A stretch of DNA of 64,000 nt from Paenibacillus farraposensis (GTDB lineage: Bacteria > Bacillota > Bacilli > Paenibacillales > Paenibacillaceae). The notes below the pieces were generated by a model. That model saw nothing but the letters and a program-made list of their open reading frames with translations, was not told where the DNA came from and searched no databases. A program made the translations under genes and the position numbers. Shown here in pieces: positions 34,259 through 42,800 of this stretch. Numbering within the stretch: position 1 is the first letter of the stretch; every line of letters starts with the position of its first letter. The DNA lies in NCBI RefSeq assembly GCF_020736845.1, contig NZ_JAFFQR010000029.1, positions 186,001-250,000 on the forward strand. The letters run 5' to 3'.

Positions 34259-35194
34259 ATGGAATTTTTAAATAGAGTGAAAGCGGAATTAAGAGAAAAT
34301 TTGAAAACGGTACCAATCATTCAACTTCCACAGGATTTGGATAAAACGAGGCAAATTCCCATTCCGTCTAATGCGAATTCGGAACACGTTAGAATTACTG
34401 AACGTTTTATCCCTGGTGGCGATGGACAAGAAATGTTGATTAAAATTTATGAACCAGTTCAGAGGAGTAAAGAAGAATTACCTGCTGTTCTTTGGAGCCA
34501 TGGAGGAGGATATGTGTTAGGTCATCCTAATGGTGAAGACAGCCTTTGTGAAAGTATTGTTCAAGCAGTCAATTGTATTGTGGTTTCACCAGATTACCGA
34601 TTAGCCCCTGAGCATTCGTATCCCGCAGCTATTGAAGACTGCTATGCTACATTGGTATGGATGACGAGTACAACAAATGAATTGAATGTTGATCCAATGA
34701 GGGTTGCAATCGGTGGAGGAAGTGCAGGTGGAGGATTAACTGCTGCATTGGCATTAATGACACGCGATAGAAAGGGCCCAGTTATATGTTTTCAAATGCC
34801 ATTATATCCAATGATTGATGATCGAAATATTACACCATCCAGCTACGAAATTACCGATAGCCATGCGGTTTGGTTCAGGTCAAATAACATATCGGCTTGG
34901 GAAATGTATCTAGGGGATTCTGCTCATGGTGAAATCTCTCCCTACGCAGCACCAACCCGCGCGAAGAATTTGGAAGGACTACCACCGACCTATACATGTG
35001 TAGGTCAACTAGATCCTTTCCGCGATGAAACAATTGATTATGTTGCACGTTTAGCTCAAGCAGGAGTGGATGTAGAATTTCAATTATATCCTGGATGTTT
35101 TCATGCTTTTGAGCATATCGTCCCGGATGCGGAAATCAGCCAGCATGCCAAAAACGGGTACATTCAAGCACTTAGCAGAGCATTAAATGGTTAA
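34259..35194 (+). CDS. Alpha/beta hydrolase esterase, HSL (hormone-sensitive lipase) family
   Basis: A 311-residue cytoplasmic protein. The oxyanion motif HGGG is at 81-84, the nucleophile elbow GGSAG at 153-157 (Ser155), the catalytic Asp at 252 (LDPFRDE) and His at 282 (CFHAFEH). These features define family IV/HSL carboxylesterases, which cut short-chain acyl esters. There is no signal peptide. It is the first gene of an operon with a second esterase 18 bp downstream, a sugar kinase and a sucrose phosphorylase. I infer removal of acyl groups from an imported sugar ester. AAAGGATG precedes the ATG. Confidence 0.93.
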   Translation: MEFLNRVKAELRENLKTVPIIQLPQDLDKTRQIPIPSNANSEHVRITERFIPGGDGQEMLIKIYEPVQRSKEELPAVLWSHGGGYVLGHPNGEDSLCESIVQAVNCIVVSPDYRLAPEHSYPAAIEDCYATLVWMTSTTNELNVDPMRVAIGGGSAGGGLTAALALMTRDRKGPVICFQMPLYPMIDDRNITPSSYEITDSHAVWFRSNNISAWEMYLGDSAHGEISPYAAPTRAKNLEGLPPTYTCVGQLDPFRDETIDYVARLAQAGVDVEFQLYPGCFHAFEHIVPDAEISQHAKNGYIQALSRALNG

Positions 35195-35212
35195 TTAGAG
35201 GAGGAGTCGAAT

Positions 35213-36022
35213 TTGATACATGAAATTATTGATATACGTACAGAACATTCAGAGTCTAAGTTATATACGTATATTTTAGATAATTCTCCAGAAATAGATA
35301 ATACTCGAAAACGCCCTCTGGTCATTATATGTCCAGGTGGTGGATATGAGTTTACTTCTGATCGGGAGGCAGAACCTATAGCAATCAAAATGAATGCAAT
35401 GGGATTTCATTCATGTGTATTAAGGTACAGTGTTCGCCCTGCTACTTTTCCAACAGCATTATTAGAACTATCTATGGCAGTTGCTCTTTCTAGGAAGAAA
35501 GCAGAGGAATGGCATGTTGACAAAAATAAAATCATTGTGGTTGGTTTTTCAGCTGGTGGCCACTTGGCAGCTAGTTTAGGAGTTTTTTGGAAAAGTAGTT
35601 TTTTATCGAAAGCCCTGGGAATCCCAAATGAAATGATAAAACCTAACGGGATTTTACTAAGTTACCCGGTTATTACATCTGGTACGTTTGCACACGAGGG
35701 TTCATTTAAAGCTTTGTTAGGTGATAACTATAATGAGCAATTACATCAAGTGTCATTAGAAAAATATGTTTCTTCCGATACTCCACCAACATTCTTGTGG
35801 CACACGTATACAGACGAGCCTGTTCCTGTCGAAAATAGTTTTTTATTTGCTAATGCACTTTTGAAGAATAAAGTGAGTTTGGAAATGCATATTTACCCGA
35901 ATGGGGTGCATGGGTTGTCCCTTGGAACTGAGGAAACTATGGCTTTAGATAATGAAAGGACCATTCAACCTGAAGTTTCCAATTGGATTAAAATGGCGGG
36001 ACGCTGGATAAGTGGGCTCTAG
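35213..36022 (+). CDS. Alpha/beta hydrolase, acetyl-esterase (BD-FAE/acetylxylan-esterase-like)
   Basis: A 269-residue protein with the oxyanion region CPGGGYEF (40-47), nucleophile elbow GFSAGGH (Ser113), an acidic HTYTDEPVP segment and the catalytic His in GVHGLSLG. This is the layout of small intracellular acetyl-esterases that act on acylated sugars. It is distinct in sequence from the HSL esterase before it, which suggests division of labour between acyl groups or positions. The TTG start follows GAGGAGG. It is co-transcribed with its neighbours (18 bp gap before, 40 bp after). Confidence 0.92.
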   Translation: MIHEIIDIRTEHSESKLYTYILDNSPEIDNTRKRPLVIICPGGGYEFTSDREAEPIAIKMNAMGFHSCVLRYSVRPATFPTALLELSMAVALSRKKAEEWHVDKNKIIVVGFSAGGHLAASLGVFWKSSFLSKALGIPNEMIKPNGILLSYPVITSGTFAHEGSFKALLGDNYNEQLHQVSLEKYVSSDTPPTFLWHTYTDEPVPVENSFLFANALLKNKVSLEMHIYPNGVHGLSLGTEETMALDNERTIQPEVSNWIKMAGRWISGL

Positions 36023-36062
36023 ATTAAAAGTAATAAAAGTTAAATAAATCTGGAGGAACTAC

Positions 36063-37019
36063 ATGTATAAGCTGGATGATAAAATCAATTTTCAACATAA
36101 AAGGAATGACATCTTAACAGTTGGGGAAATTCTTATCGATATGATATCAACTGATTATGATGATCATTCTAAATCTAACACTTATCAGAAATTTTTCGGT
36201 GGATCTCCTTCTAATATTGCTGTTAATGTTAGTAGATTAGGGATTCATTCTCTCGTAGCCTCAGCTTTAGGTAAAGATGGGATGGGAGTATTTTTAACTA
36301 ATCAGTTACAATTAGCTGGTATTGATACTACATGTGTTCAACAAGTAGACTATTCTACCAGTATGGTTGTTGTTTCGAAAAGCAAATCTACGCCAACTCC
36401 CATTTTTTATCGCGGAGCGGACTATTATTTAGCTTACACTCCTGAGCTTGAAGAAGCTGTAGATAATTCTAAGATTGTTCATTTTTCCTGCTGGCCAATC
36501 TCTATGAAGCCCGTTCGTCATACGATTGAAAAAGTTATAGAGCGTGCGAGAGAGAAAAACGTTTTAGTATGTTTTGACCCAAACTATCATCCGAAAATTT
36601 GGCATAAAGGAGAAGATGGTGTTGAGTACGTAAAATCGATGTTCAAAAAGGTGGACATCGTCAAACCTTCAGAGGATGACGCAGAAAGATTGTTCGGAAA
36701 AGACACTCATGAAAATCAGGTTGAGAAGTTTTTAAAATTTGGGGCAAAGCTTGTCATTATGACCTTAGGTAAAGACGGGGCAATTGTCTCAAATGGAAAA
36801 GAAATCATGAAGTTAAATACATTAGCTACAGACGTAATTGATACGACAGGAGCAGGGGATGCTTTCTGGTCCGGATTTTATGCAGCTGTTGTGAAAGGCT
36901 ATACGCTTAGGGAAGCGTTTACGTTAGGGTTTGCTGTAAGTGCTTATAAGTTAAAATATACCGGTGCAATCGTAGCATTACCAAAGCTTGAAGTCATAAA
37001 AAATATGTATGGATTATAG
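36063..37019 (+). CDS. PfkB family carbohydrate kinase, probable fructokinase
   Basis: A 318-residue protein. The N-terminal PfkB signature is GGSPSNIAVNVSRLG (46-60) and the C-terminal one DTTGAGDAFWSG (260-271), with catalytic base Asp266. PfkB kinases phosphorylate sugars such as fructose, ribose or 2-keto-3-deoxygluconate. Placed 12 bp before a sucrose phosphorylase gene, it most plausibly makes fructose-6-phosphate from the fructose that enzyme releases. Subfamilies with 5-dehydro-2-deoxygluconate activity look similar, so the substrate is inferred from context. Confidence 0.9.
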   Translation: MYKLDDKINFQHKRNDILTVGEILIDMISTDYDDHSKSNTYQKFFGGSPSNIAVNVSRLGIHSLVASALGKDGMGVFLTNQLQLAGIDTTCVQQVDYSTSMVVVSKSKSTPTPIFYRGADYYLAYTPELEEAVDNSKIVHFSCWPISMKPVRHTIEKVIERAREKNVLVCFDPNYHPKIWHKGEDGVEYVKSMFKKVDIVKPSEDDAERLFGKDTHENQVEKFLKFGAKLVIMTLGKDGAIVSNGKEIMKLNTLATDVIDTTGAGDAFWSGFYAAVVKGYTLREAFTLGFAVSAYKLKYTGAIVALPKLEVIKNMYGL

Positions 37020-37031
37020 GAGGTGTCGCGA

Positions 37032-38501
37032 ATGGCAGTGAAAAATCAGGTACAGTTAATTACCTACCCCGATTCTTTGGGAGGTGATTTAAAGACTCTT
37101 AATCAAGTACTTCTAAATTATTTTACGGATATTTTTAAAGGAGGAGTGCATATCCTTCCACCGTTTCCCTCTTCAGGAGACCGGGGATTTGCTCCATTAT
37201 CCTATTTAGAAATTGAACCGGCCTTTGGGACTTGGAAGGATATTAAAGCTATTGGCGAAAACTTTGATGTTTTAGTAGATTTGATGGTTAATCATATATC
37301 TAGACAATCTGAATATTTTCAGGATTTCCTAAAAAAAGGGAGAAAATCTGAATATGTAGATTTGTTTATTACATTAGATAAGGTTTGGGAAGATGGAAAT
37401 CCTGTTCAGGATGACATTAATAAAATGTTCCTACGACGTTCTCTACCATATTCTACTTTTACAATTGAGGAAACTGGTGAGGAAGAAAAGGTATGGACGA
37501 CATTTGGAAAGACGGATCCTTCAGAACAAATTGATTTAGATATTAAGTCAAAAAGGGTAAAACAGCTAATTACGGACTTCTTTTTAAATTTTAAGGAAAA
37601 TAATGTGAAGATTGTCCGTCTGGATGCGGTTGGCTATGTTATTAAAAAATTGGGAACAAGTTGTTTTTTTGTAGAACCCGAAATCTATGAGTTCCTTGAT
37701 TGGGTCTTAGAACTGGCTAAGTCATTAGATATTGAAATATTACCAGAAGTTCATTCACATTACACTATCCAAAATAAGCTGTCCGAGCATGGATGTTGGA
37801 TCTACGATTTTATTTTACCTTATCGAATTTTGGATACTTTAATCAATAAATCCAGTATAGCTCTTATTGATTATCTTAAGAATCGACCACATAATCAGTT
37901 TACAATGCTGGACTGCCATGACGGTATACCAGTAAAACCAGACTTAGATGATATTATTGATACAACAGAAGCTAGAAAATTGGTAGATGTTTGCCTCCAA
38001 AGAGGTTCAAACCTAAGTCTAATTTTGTCAGACGAGCATAAGTCGGAGGATGGATTTGATGTCCATCAAATCAGATGCTCATACTACTCCGTACTAAATA
38101 ATGATGATGATGCCTATATTTCAGCGAGAGCGATTCAATTCTTTACTCCAGGGATACCTCAGGTATATTATGTAGGACTATTAGCAGGGGAAAACGACTA
38201 TGAAAGAGTTAGAGAAACAGGAGAAGGTAGAGAAATCAACCGTCACAACTATAGTCTTATGGAGATTGAAAAATCTCTAGAAAAAAAAGTAGTCAAAAGA
38301 TTATTAAAGCTTATTCGATTTAGAAACGATTATGATGCCTTTAATGGGGAGTTCAAGGTATTAGAATCCAACAAAGATGAAATTTATCTTTCCTGGGAAA
38401 AGGACAAGAAGCGTTGTACACTTTATATCGATTTTAAAACGAACAGGCCTGTTATCGATTATATTGATCAAGATGGTAAATATAGACAATATTATGTATA
38501 A
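37032..38501 (+). CDS. gtfA: Sucrose phosphorylase (GH13 subfamily 18)
   Basis: A 489-residue protein, the usual length. It converts sucrose and phosphate to glucose-1-phosphate and fructose, or an analogous reaction on a related glucoside. The opening QLITYPDSLGGDLKTL is diagnostic. Catalytic residues are nucleophile Asp198 (VRLDAVGYV), acid/base Glu239 (LPEVHSHY) and stabiliser Asp297 (MLDCHDGIP), matching the known enzyme of Bifidobacterium at 192/232/290. There is no signal peptide. The ATG at 37032 is preferred over GTG 37023 because AGGAGGTG overlaps the GTG. Some members use sucrose-6'-phosphate or glucosylglycerate, so the exact acceptor needs testing. Confidence 0.93.
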   Translation: MAVKNQVQLITYPDSLGGDLKTLNQVLLNYFTDIFKGGVHILPPFPSSGDRGFAPLSYLEIEPAFGTWKDIKAIGENFDVLVDLMVNHISRQSEYFQDFLKKGRKSEYVDLFITLDKVWEDGNPVQDDINKMFLRRSLPYSTFTIEETGEEEKVWTTFGKTDPSEQIDLDIKSKRVKQLITDFFLNFKENNVKIVRLDAVGYVIKKLGTSCFFVEPEIYEFLDWVLELAKSLDIEILPEVHSHYTIQNKLSEHGCWIYDFILPYRILDTLINKSSIALIDYLKNRPHNQFTMLDCHDGIPVKPDLDDIIDTTEARKLVDVCLQRGSNLSLILSDEHKSEDGFDVHQIRCSYYSVLNNDDDAYISARAIQFFTPGIPQVYYVGLLAGENDYERVRETGEGREINRHNYSLMEIEKSLEKKVVKRLLKLIRFRNDYDAFNGEFKVLESNKDEIYLSWEKDKKRCTLYIDFKTNRPVIDYIDQDGKYRQYYV

Positions 38502-38554
38502 CAAGTTAAATAGATAATGATTAACGAGACAGCCGTACTATTATAAAAGTTTTC

Positions 38555-38567
38555 TAAACCGCTTTCA
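38555..38567 (+). promoter_or_regulatory. Operator-like element before the MFS gene
   Basis: TAAACCGCTTTCA resembles the AAAACGCTTTA repeats of the operon promoter and a degenerate cre. It lies about 100 bp before the permease start in an AT-rich 168-bp gap. A purine-rich GGAGGGG at about 38579 is not followed by a usable start codon. Confidence 0.35.
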
Positions 38568-38669
38568 ATTAATAATTTGGAGGGGTACTAAAAATATTAT
38601 TTATTTTCGATGAAGATAAAATTAAATCTTTAAGAATTTAAGGATGTATAAATTACAGGGGGGTTTATA

Positions 38670-39998
38670 ATGTCTGAAACAAAAAAAATACCAAAGTTAA
38701 GATGGCTTTACTTTTTACCTGTATTATTTCTAATGTGCTTTTTTTCATTTGTAAGTAACTCACTCCTAAGCATTGCCCTACCTGGGGGAATGCTGAAGGA
38801 TTTAGGTTTTGCTGCAAGCGTTGCTGGGATTGCGGGTGGAGTCGCGGGTATTGGAGGTATGATTTTACAGATCTCCGGTGGACACATTGCTCAACAAGGA
38901 AAACTCAAAAAATTTCTTGGCTTTTCAACGATATGCTGGAGCGTAATAACTATTCTACAAGGGTTTGTTACAAACGGTTGGCAACTTATAGTACTCAGAT
39001 TTTTACTTGGTGTTGCGGAGGGAGCTATTGTACCAGGCATCATGACTCTTATACCCTATTGGTTTCCAGAAAAGGATGGTGAAAGAAGTCGGGCTATAGC
39101 CGTTGTGTTTACTGCCTCCGGCATAGCAGCAACACTTACTGGACCAATCGGTGGATTTCTGATAGCAATGTTCAATTGGCAAATGATGTTTATGATTTTA
39201 GGTGTTATTAGTTTAATAATTGGTGGAATATGGTTTGCTATAATGTATGACAGACCAGAACAAGCTAGATGGTTAAGCAAAGAAGAAAAAGAATATATTA
39301 CTACAACCATTCAAAAGGAACAGAGTGCTTTAATGAAAGATGGGGGCAATAATGTAAGTGGGGATAAGCTTCTGCCTATTTTAGGTTATCTATTAAGAAA
39401 TAAGTATAGCTGGGTTTTGAGTATCGTTGGCTTTTGTGCGGTATTCGGTCAGATCGGATTTTTTACTTGGATGCCAACAGCTATTCAGTCTGTTACGCAT
39501 GCAGGTATTGGTAATGTAGGATTATTAAGTGCACTTCCATCGATTGCTGCTATTTTAGGATTGGCAGTATGGTCTAGATTAACAGCGAAAATAAAGCAGC
39601 GCCGCCTTAGCACAGGGATACCGCTACTGTTGTTTGCTATTGCTCTAGCTATTTTAGGTCTTTTTTCTAATAGTACAAATGCCGCTTTGTACATCGTTTT
39701 AATGTGTGTAGCTGGCTTTTTTATACAGGCTTTTATGCCTAGTTTTCATACAATACCTACTCTTATTTTCTCCAAAGAAGTTGAAGGTGCAGCTAGGGGG
39801 ATAACAGGATTTACTTCAGCATTTGGTGGATTTGCTGGTCCTTATCTTGCTGGAATTTTTATTTCAATCTCAGGTTCCCAAAAAGGAGCTATGTATGTTA
39901 TGGCATTAATATTGTTCGTAGGGATGCTAGCATCTTTCATTCTTCCTAAGAATCTTGGTTTAGAAGCACAAGGTGAAAATAATCATAAAGCAGCCTGA
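38670..39998 (+). CDS. MFS permease, probable uptake of the cassette's sugar ester
   Basis: A 442-residue protein with 12 predicted helices. The pattern of GVAEGAIVPGIMTLIPYWFP in helix 4 and DRPEQARWLSKEEKEYI in the central loop is that of the anion:cation symporter (ACS) branch, which imports organic anions and sugar acids; some bacterial members import other small carbon sources. Being encoded among esterase and sucrose phosphorylase genes, it is the only transporter available to bring in the substrate. ACAGGGGGG precedes the ATG. It probably has its own promoter in the 168-bp gap. Confidence 0.9.
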   Translation: MSETKKIPKLRWLYFLPVLFLMCFFSFVSNSLLSIALPGGMLKDLGFAASVAGIAGGVAGIGGMILQISGGHIAQQGKLKKFLGFSTICWSVITILQGFVTNGWQLIVLRFLLGVAEGAIVPGIMTLIPYWFPEKDGERSRAIAVVFTASGIAATLTGPIGGFLIAMFNWQMMFMILGVISLIIGGIWFAIMYDRPEQARWLSKEEKEYITTTIQKEQSALMKDGGNNVSGDKLLPILGYLLRNKYSWVLSIVGFCAVFGQIGFFTWMPTAIQSVTHAGIGNVGLLSALPSIAAILGLAVWSRLTAKIKQRRLSTGIPLLLFAIALAILGLFSNSTNAALYIVLMCVAGFFIQAFMPSFHTIPTLIFSKEVEGAARGITGFTSAFGGFAGPYLAGIFISISGSQKGAMYVMALILFVGMLASFILPKNLGLEAQGENNHKAA

Positions 39999-40138
39999 CT
40001 TTCTATTAAAAAATCCAAGAAATAATATATCAAATGAATAGTGTTAGTGATACATTCCAGCTTTAATAAATAGGAAAGGAATGTATTACCCTTATATTTA
40101 TTAAAAAGACAGTCATGTTAATGAAAGTAGGAATAATA

Positions 40139-40945
40139 ATGAATGTACAAGAAGTTATTGATGCAATTCTCTCAGATTCATGTGGCGATATGAGACTTGA
40201 AAAAACAGGTGATCAGTTAATATGCGGGAATCCTAATACTGAGGTCCAAGGAATTGGCACAACGTTTATGGCAACGATAGACGTTATTAAGCGTGCTATT
40301 GAAGACGGGGTAAATATGATCATTACACATGAACCCACTTTTTATACGGGAAGGGACGAGCTGGATTGGCTCGAGGATGACCCGTTATATCTTGCAAAGA
40401 AAAAGTTAATCGAAGAAAACAATATTGCAATTTGGCGGTACCATGATTATATGCATATGGCGAAAACGGATAGAATTTATGATGGCCTTCTGAAAGAAAT
40501 TGGCTGGGAACATAATTTGCAGGAGGAGAACCAACCTTTCATATACAAAATTAATGAAGTTACTTTGGCTGAACTCTCCAGATTTTTTAAACAGAAACTA
40601 TCAATGGATGTTATTCAAATTGTCGGCAACCCCGAAATGAAATGTTCAAAGGTCGGGGTACTAGTGGGTGGAGGAAGCTTAGGTTTAGGCAGAGAACAAA
40701 TGCCAATGGAGTTAATGAGAAATCATAACTTGGATGTTATGGTTTGTGGCGAAATTACAGAATGGACATTGTGTGCTTATGTCAATGATGCAACAATGCT
40801 CGGAATGGATAAGGGAATGATTGTGATTGGCCATGAGCGTAGTGAGGAATCCGGCATGAAATATATGGCAGAGTGGTTGAAGCCTTTGGTCAAGAACATT
40901 CCTGTCACTTTTATTGATGCGAAAGAACCGTTCCTTTATTTATAA
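40139..40945 (+). CDS. Nif3-like dinuclear metal-centre protein
   Basis: A 268-residue protein of the NIF3 (YqfO/DUF34) family. Expected metal ligands are visible in IITHEPTFY (His64/Glu65), RYHDYMHM and the C-terminal VIGHERSEESGMK. The family forms hexamers with two metal ions per subunit; the biochemical role is unresolved, with cyclic-hydrolase and metal-chaperone proposals. Unlike the ubiquitous chromosomal copy, this one is part of a sugar-ester cassette, so it may be a specialised hydrolase. The ATG at 40139 has AAAGTAGGA upstream; an earlier in-frame ATG (40115) lacks a site. Confidence 0.85.
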   Translation: MNVQEVIDAILSDSCGDMRLEKTGDQLICGNPNTEVQGIGTTFMATIDVIKRAIEDGVNMIITHEPTFYTGRDELDWLEDDPLYLAKKKLIEENNIAIWRYHDYMHMAKTDRIYDGLLKEIGWEHNLQEENQPFIYKINEVTLAELSRFFKQKLSMDVIQIVGNPEMKCSKVGVLVGGGSLGLGREQMPMELMRNHNLDVMVCGEITEWTLCAYVNDATMLGMDKGMIVIGHERSEESGMKYMAEWLKPLVKNIPVTFIDAKEPFLYL

Positions 40946-40988
40946 ACCTCGGCTTCATTAAAAAATTTAGATATTAGGAGTGAATCAA

Positions 40989-41792
40989 TTGGCCATATCA
41001 CAAGTTAATTTTTACTCAAAGGCTTTAAAAAGGGAAGTTACATTTAATGCACTCTTACCGCTAGACCGCACTGACATGTTTGGGCATGGAAATACTGAGG
41101 AGCGCCCATTTAAATCCCTTTATCTTTTACATGGATATTCTGGTAATTATATGGATTGGCTTAGTCTTTCAAGAATTCGGGATCTATCTCATAAATATAA
41201 TATAGCTGTGTTTATGCCGTCAGGTGAAAACAATTTTTATTTGGATGACAACGATAAAGGTGAATTATTTGGTGAATATATTGGAAATGAATTGGTGACG
41301 TTTACGCGAAAAATGTTTCCTCTATCCACTAAGAGAGAGGATACCTTTATTGGTGGATTATCAATGGGCGGATATGGAGCTATTCGCAACGGATTAAAGT
41401 ACGCTGGTAATTTCAGTCGTATAATTGCCTTGTCCTCCGCAATCATAACTTACAGAATAGCGGGAATATCTACCGACCATAAAGATGAAGTGGCAGATTA
41501 TAAATATTATAGAAGAGTTTTTGGTGACTTAAATCTGCTTATGGGCAGTGATCGAGATCCGGAGGCACTCGTCCTTAAATTGATAGAGACTAAAGTGGAA
41601 ATACCCGAAATATATATGGCATGTGGAACTGAGGACTTCTTGTTAGATGTAAACCAGAAATTTCATGATTTTTTGGTTTCAAAAAAAGTGAATGTCACTT
41701 ATAGAGAAACAGAAGGGGGCCATACGTTTGATTTCTGGAATAATTATATTGAAAAGGCTATATTATGGGCTACCCATAATAGTGAAAATTGA
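40989..41792 (+). CDS. Esterase D/feruloyl-esterase-like alpha/beta hydrolase (PF00756)
   Basis: A protein of about 267 residues and the third unrelated esterase of the cassette. Markers are YLLHGYSGNYMDW (~45-57), nucleophile elbow GGLSMGGYGA (Ser125), acid Asp in CGTEDFLLD and His in GGHTFDFW. This fold covers S-formylglutathione hydrolase, EstA tributyrin esterases and Est1E-type feruloyl esterases. There is no signal peptide, so it acts inside the cell. The TTG start at 40989 has AGGAG 8 nt upstream; the GTG at 40980 overlaps it. An aromatic-acyl role, such as removing feruloyl or coumaroyl groups from sucrose, is inference. Confidence 0.9.
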   Translation: MAISQVNFYSKALKREVTFNALLPLDRTDMFGHGNTEERPFKSLYLLHGYSGNYMDWLSLSRIRDLSHKYNIAVFMPSGENNFYLDDNDKGELFGEYIGNELVTFTRKMFPLSTKREDTFIGGLSMGGYGAIRNGLKYAGNFSRIIALSSAIITYRIAGISTDHKDEVADYKYYRRVFGDLNLLMGSDRDPEALVLKLIETKVEIPEIYMACGTEDFLLDVNQKFHDFLVSKKVNVTYRETEGGHTFDFWNNYIEKAILWATHNSEN

Positions 41793-41810
41793 GTAAAAAA
41801 CTCTATGACA

Positions 41811-42018
41811 GATTGTCAAGCCAAGTGCGACAGTTCTTCTGAAAAGGATTCGTGAGCGGCCTTCCAGCTTGCTGCGTTCGATTATACTAAGATGAGTATA
41901 GCTCATGGTGGATTTCCCTTGTGTGAATGTGTGGGGTAGGAACCTTCATTCTACACGAATCCGGCCATGGGCCATTTTTTATTTATTTCCAGCAGGTGTC
42001 GCACTTCATATTACAATC
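41811..42018 (-). mobile_element. 208-bp internally deleted IS30-family element (MITE-like)
   Basis: Imperfect terminal repeats at 41811-41832 (GATTGTCAAGCCAAGTGCGACA, broken: first 11 and last 10 bases matter) and 41997-42018 bound the element. On the minus strand an ATG at 41906 opens a typical IS30 transposase N-terminus (MSYTHLSIIERSKLE), which after 15 codons is joined to the last ~15 codons of the transposase in another frame. The outer end is identical over about 50 bp to the 3' end of the element at 32087-32759 but inverted. It carries both ends and no functional gene, and marks the right border of the cassette. Confidence 0.82.
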
Positions 42019-42277
42019 CGTCAAATAAAAAAGGATAGGAATGGTTGTTGTAAAGCAGATGTCTGGAGAAATTAATAACGTTTGGAGTACTTCTTTCAAC
42101 TAAAACTGGAAAGAATTTATTAATGGAATCTTTTTTTCGTCAGTTGTCAACCTTGGAAATACAAGAGATGCAAGATCCACATCATCATATCCGATAATTT
42201 TCATGAGTTTTTTCTTCCCCAACAATATTTTTTGCCGCATATGTACCGCCTTTTTTGGTTTTCCATATTTTCCCGAA
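42019..42277. other. AT-rich junction without a supported gene
   Basis: Between the IS30 remnant and the MarR promoter I see only short frames. The best is 42041-42103 (20 codons, MVVVKQMSGEINNVW) after AAGGATAGG. A minus-strand frame at 42100-42300 has no ribosome-binding site. Probably insertion debris. Confidence 0.4.
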
Positions 42278-42323
42278 TTGACTTTATACCCGAACATCAT
42301 TATTATCTTACAGTATAAGATAA
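42278..42323 (+). promoter_or_regulatory. Promoter and MarR-type operator of the ABC exporter operon
   Basis: TTGACT (42278-42283), 17-bp spacer, TATTAT (42301-42306). A perfect 8-bp inverted repeat TTATCTTA-CAGTA-TAAGATAA (42303-42323) overlaps the -10 and start region, as expected for autorepression by the MarR protein encoded next. Confidence 0.7.
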
Positions 42324-42345
42324 AAACCAGAAGGTGTTGTGGCCA

Positions 42346-42753
42346 ATGGACTATAAAGCATCAGCAACAGAACTATTCGAGTGTATCGCCAAATCGCGCA
42401 AACCGGTATTAGAGGAACGAGTGCACTTCTCCCGTGGTGAAATGGGGATTCTCATCGCTTTGAGTCATCAGGACGGGGTTACTTCGGGCTATTTGAGCGA
42501 ATACTTGTCTGTCAGTACGGGACGGGTAGCAACGGCGCTGAAAAGTTTGGAGAAGAAAGGATTGGTTGTACGACGTACGGATGTCAACGACAAACGCAAG
42601 GTGATCGTATTCATTACGGATTCAGGCAAGCAATTTATGATTGACAGGTACAACGAAGGAGTTGCATGGAGCGAGAAAATTCTTCGAAGGCTGGACGAAC
42701 AGGATGCCAAAGAATTTATCCGACTCATCAAGCTTATTGTCTCTAAAGGCTAA
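42346..42753 (+). CDS. MarR family regulator of the multidrug ABC exporter
   Basis: A protein of about 135 residues with a winged helix-turn-helix: VTSGYLSEYLSVSTGRVATALKSLEKKGLVVRR and the wing DVNDKRKVIVFITDSG. MarR proteins repress until a ligand, often a drug or phenolic, binds. The ATG at 42346 is taken as start, with AGAAGGTG about 10 nt upstream. It is the first gene of an operon with two ABC exporter genes, 47 bp apart, and its promoter carries a perfect palindrome. Confidence 0.92.
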   Translation: MDYKASATELFECIAKSRKPVLEERVHFSRGEMGILIALSHQDGVTSGYLSEYLSVSTGRVATALKSLEKKGLVVRRTDVNDKRKVIVFITDSGKQFMIDRYNEGVAWSEKILRRLDEQDAKEFIRLIKLIVSKG

Positions 42754-42800
42754 ATTGCCCCAAACACCTAAGACTTTCAGGCAAAAGGAGAACAACAGAA

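Noticed and set aside
42100-42300. 66-codon minus-strand frame next to the IS30 remnant
   Set aside because: No ribosome-binding site and no family resemblance; lies over the MarR promoter region.
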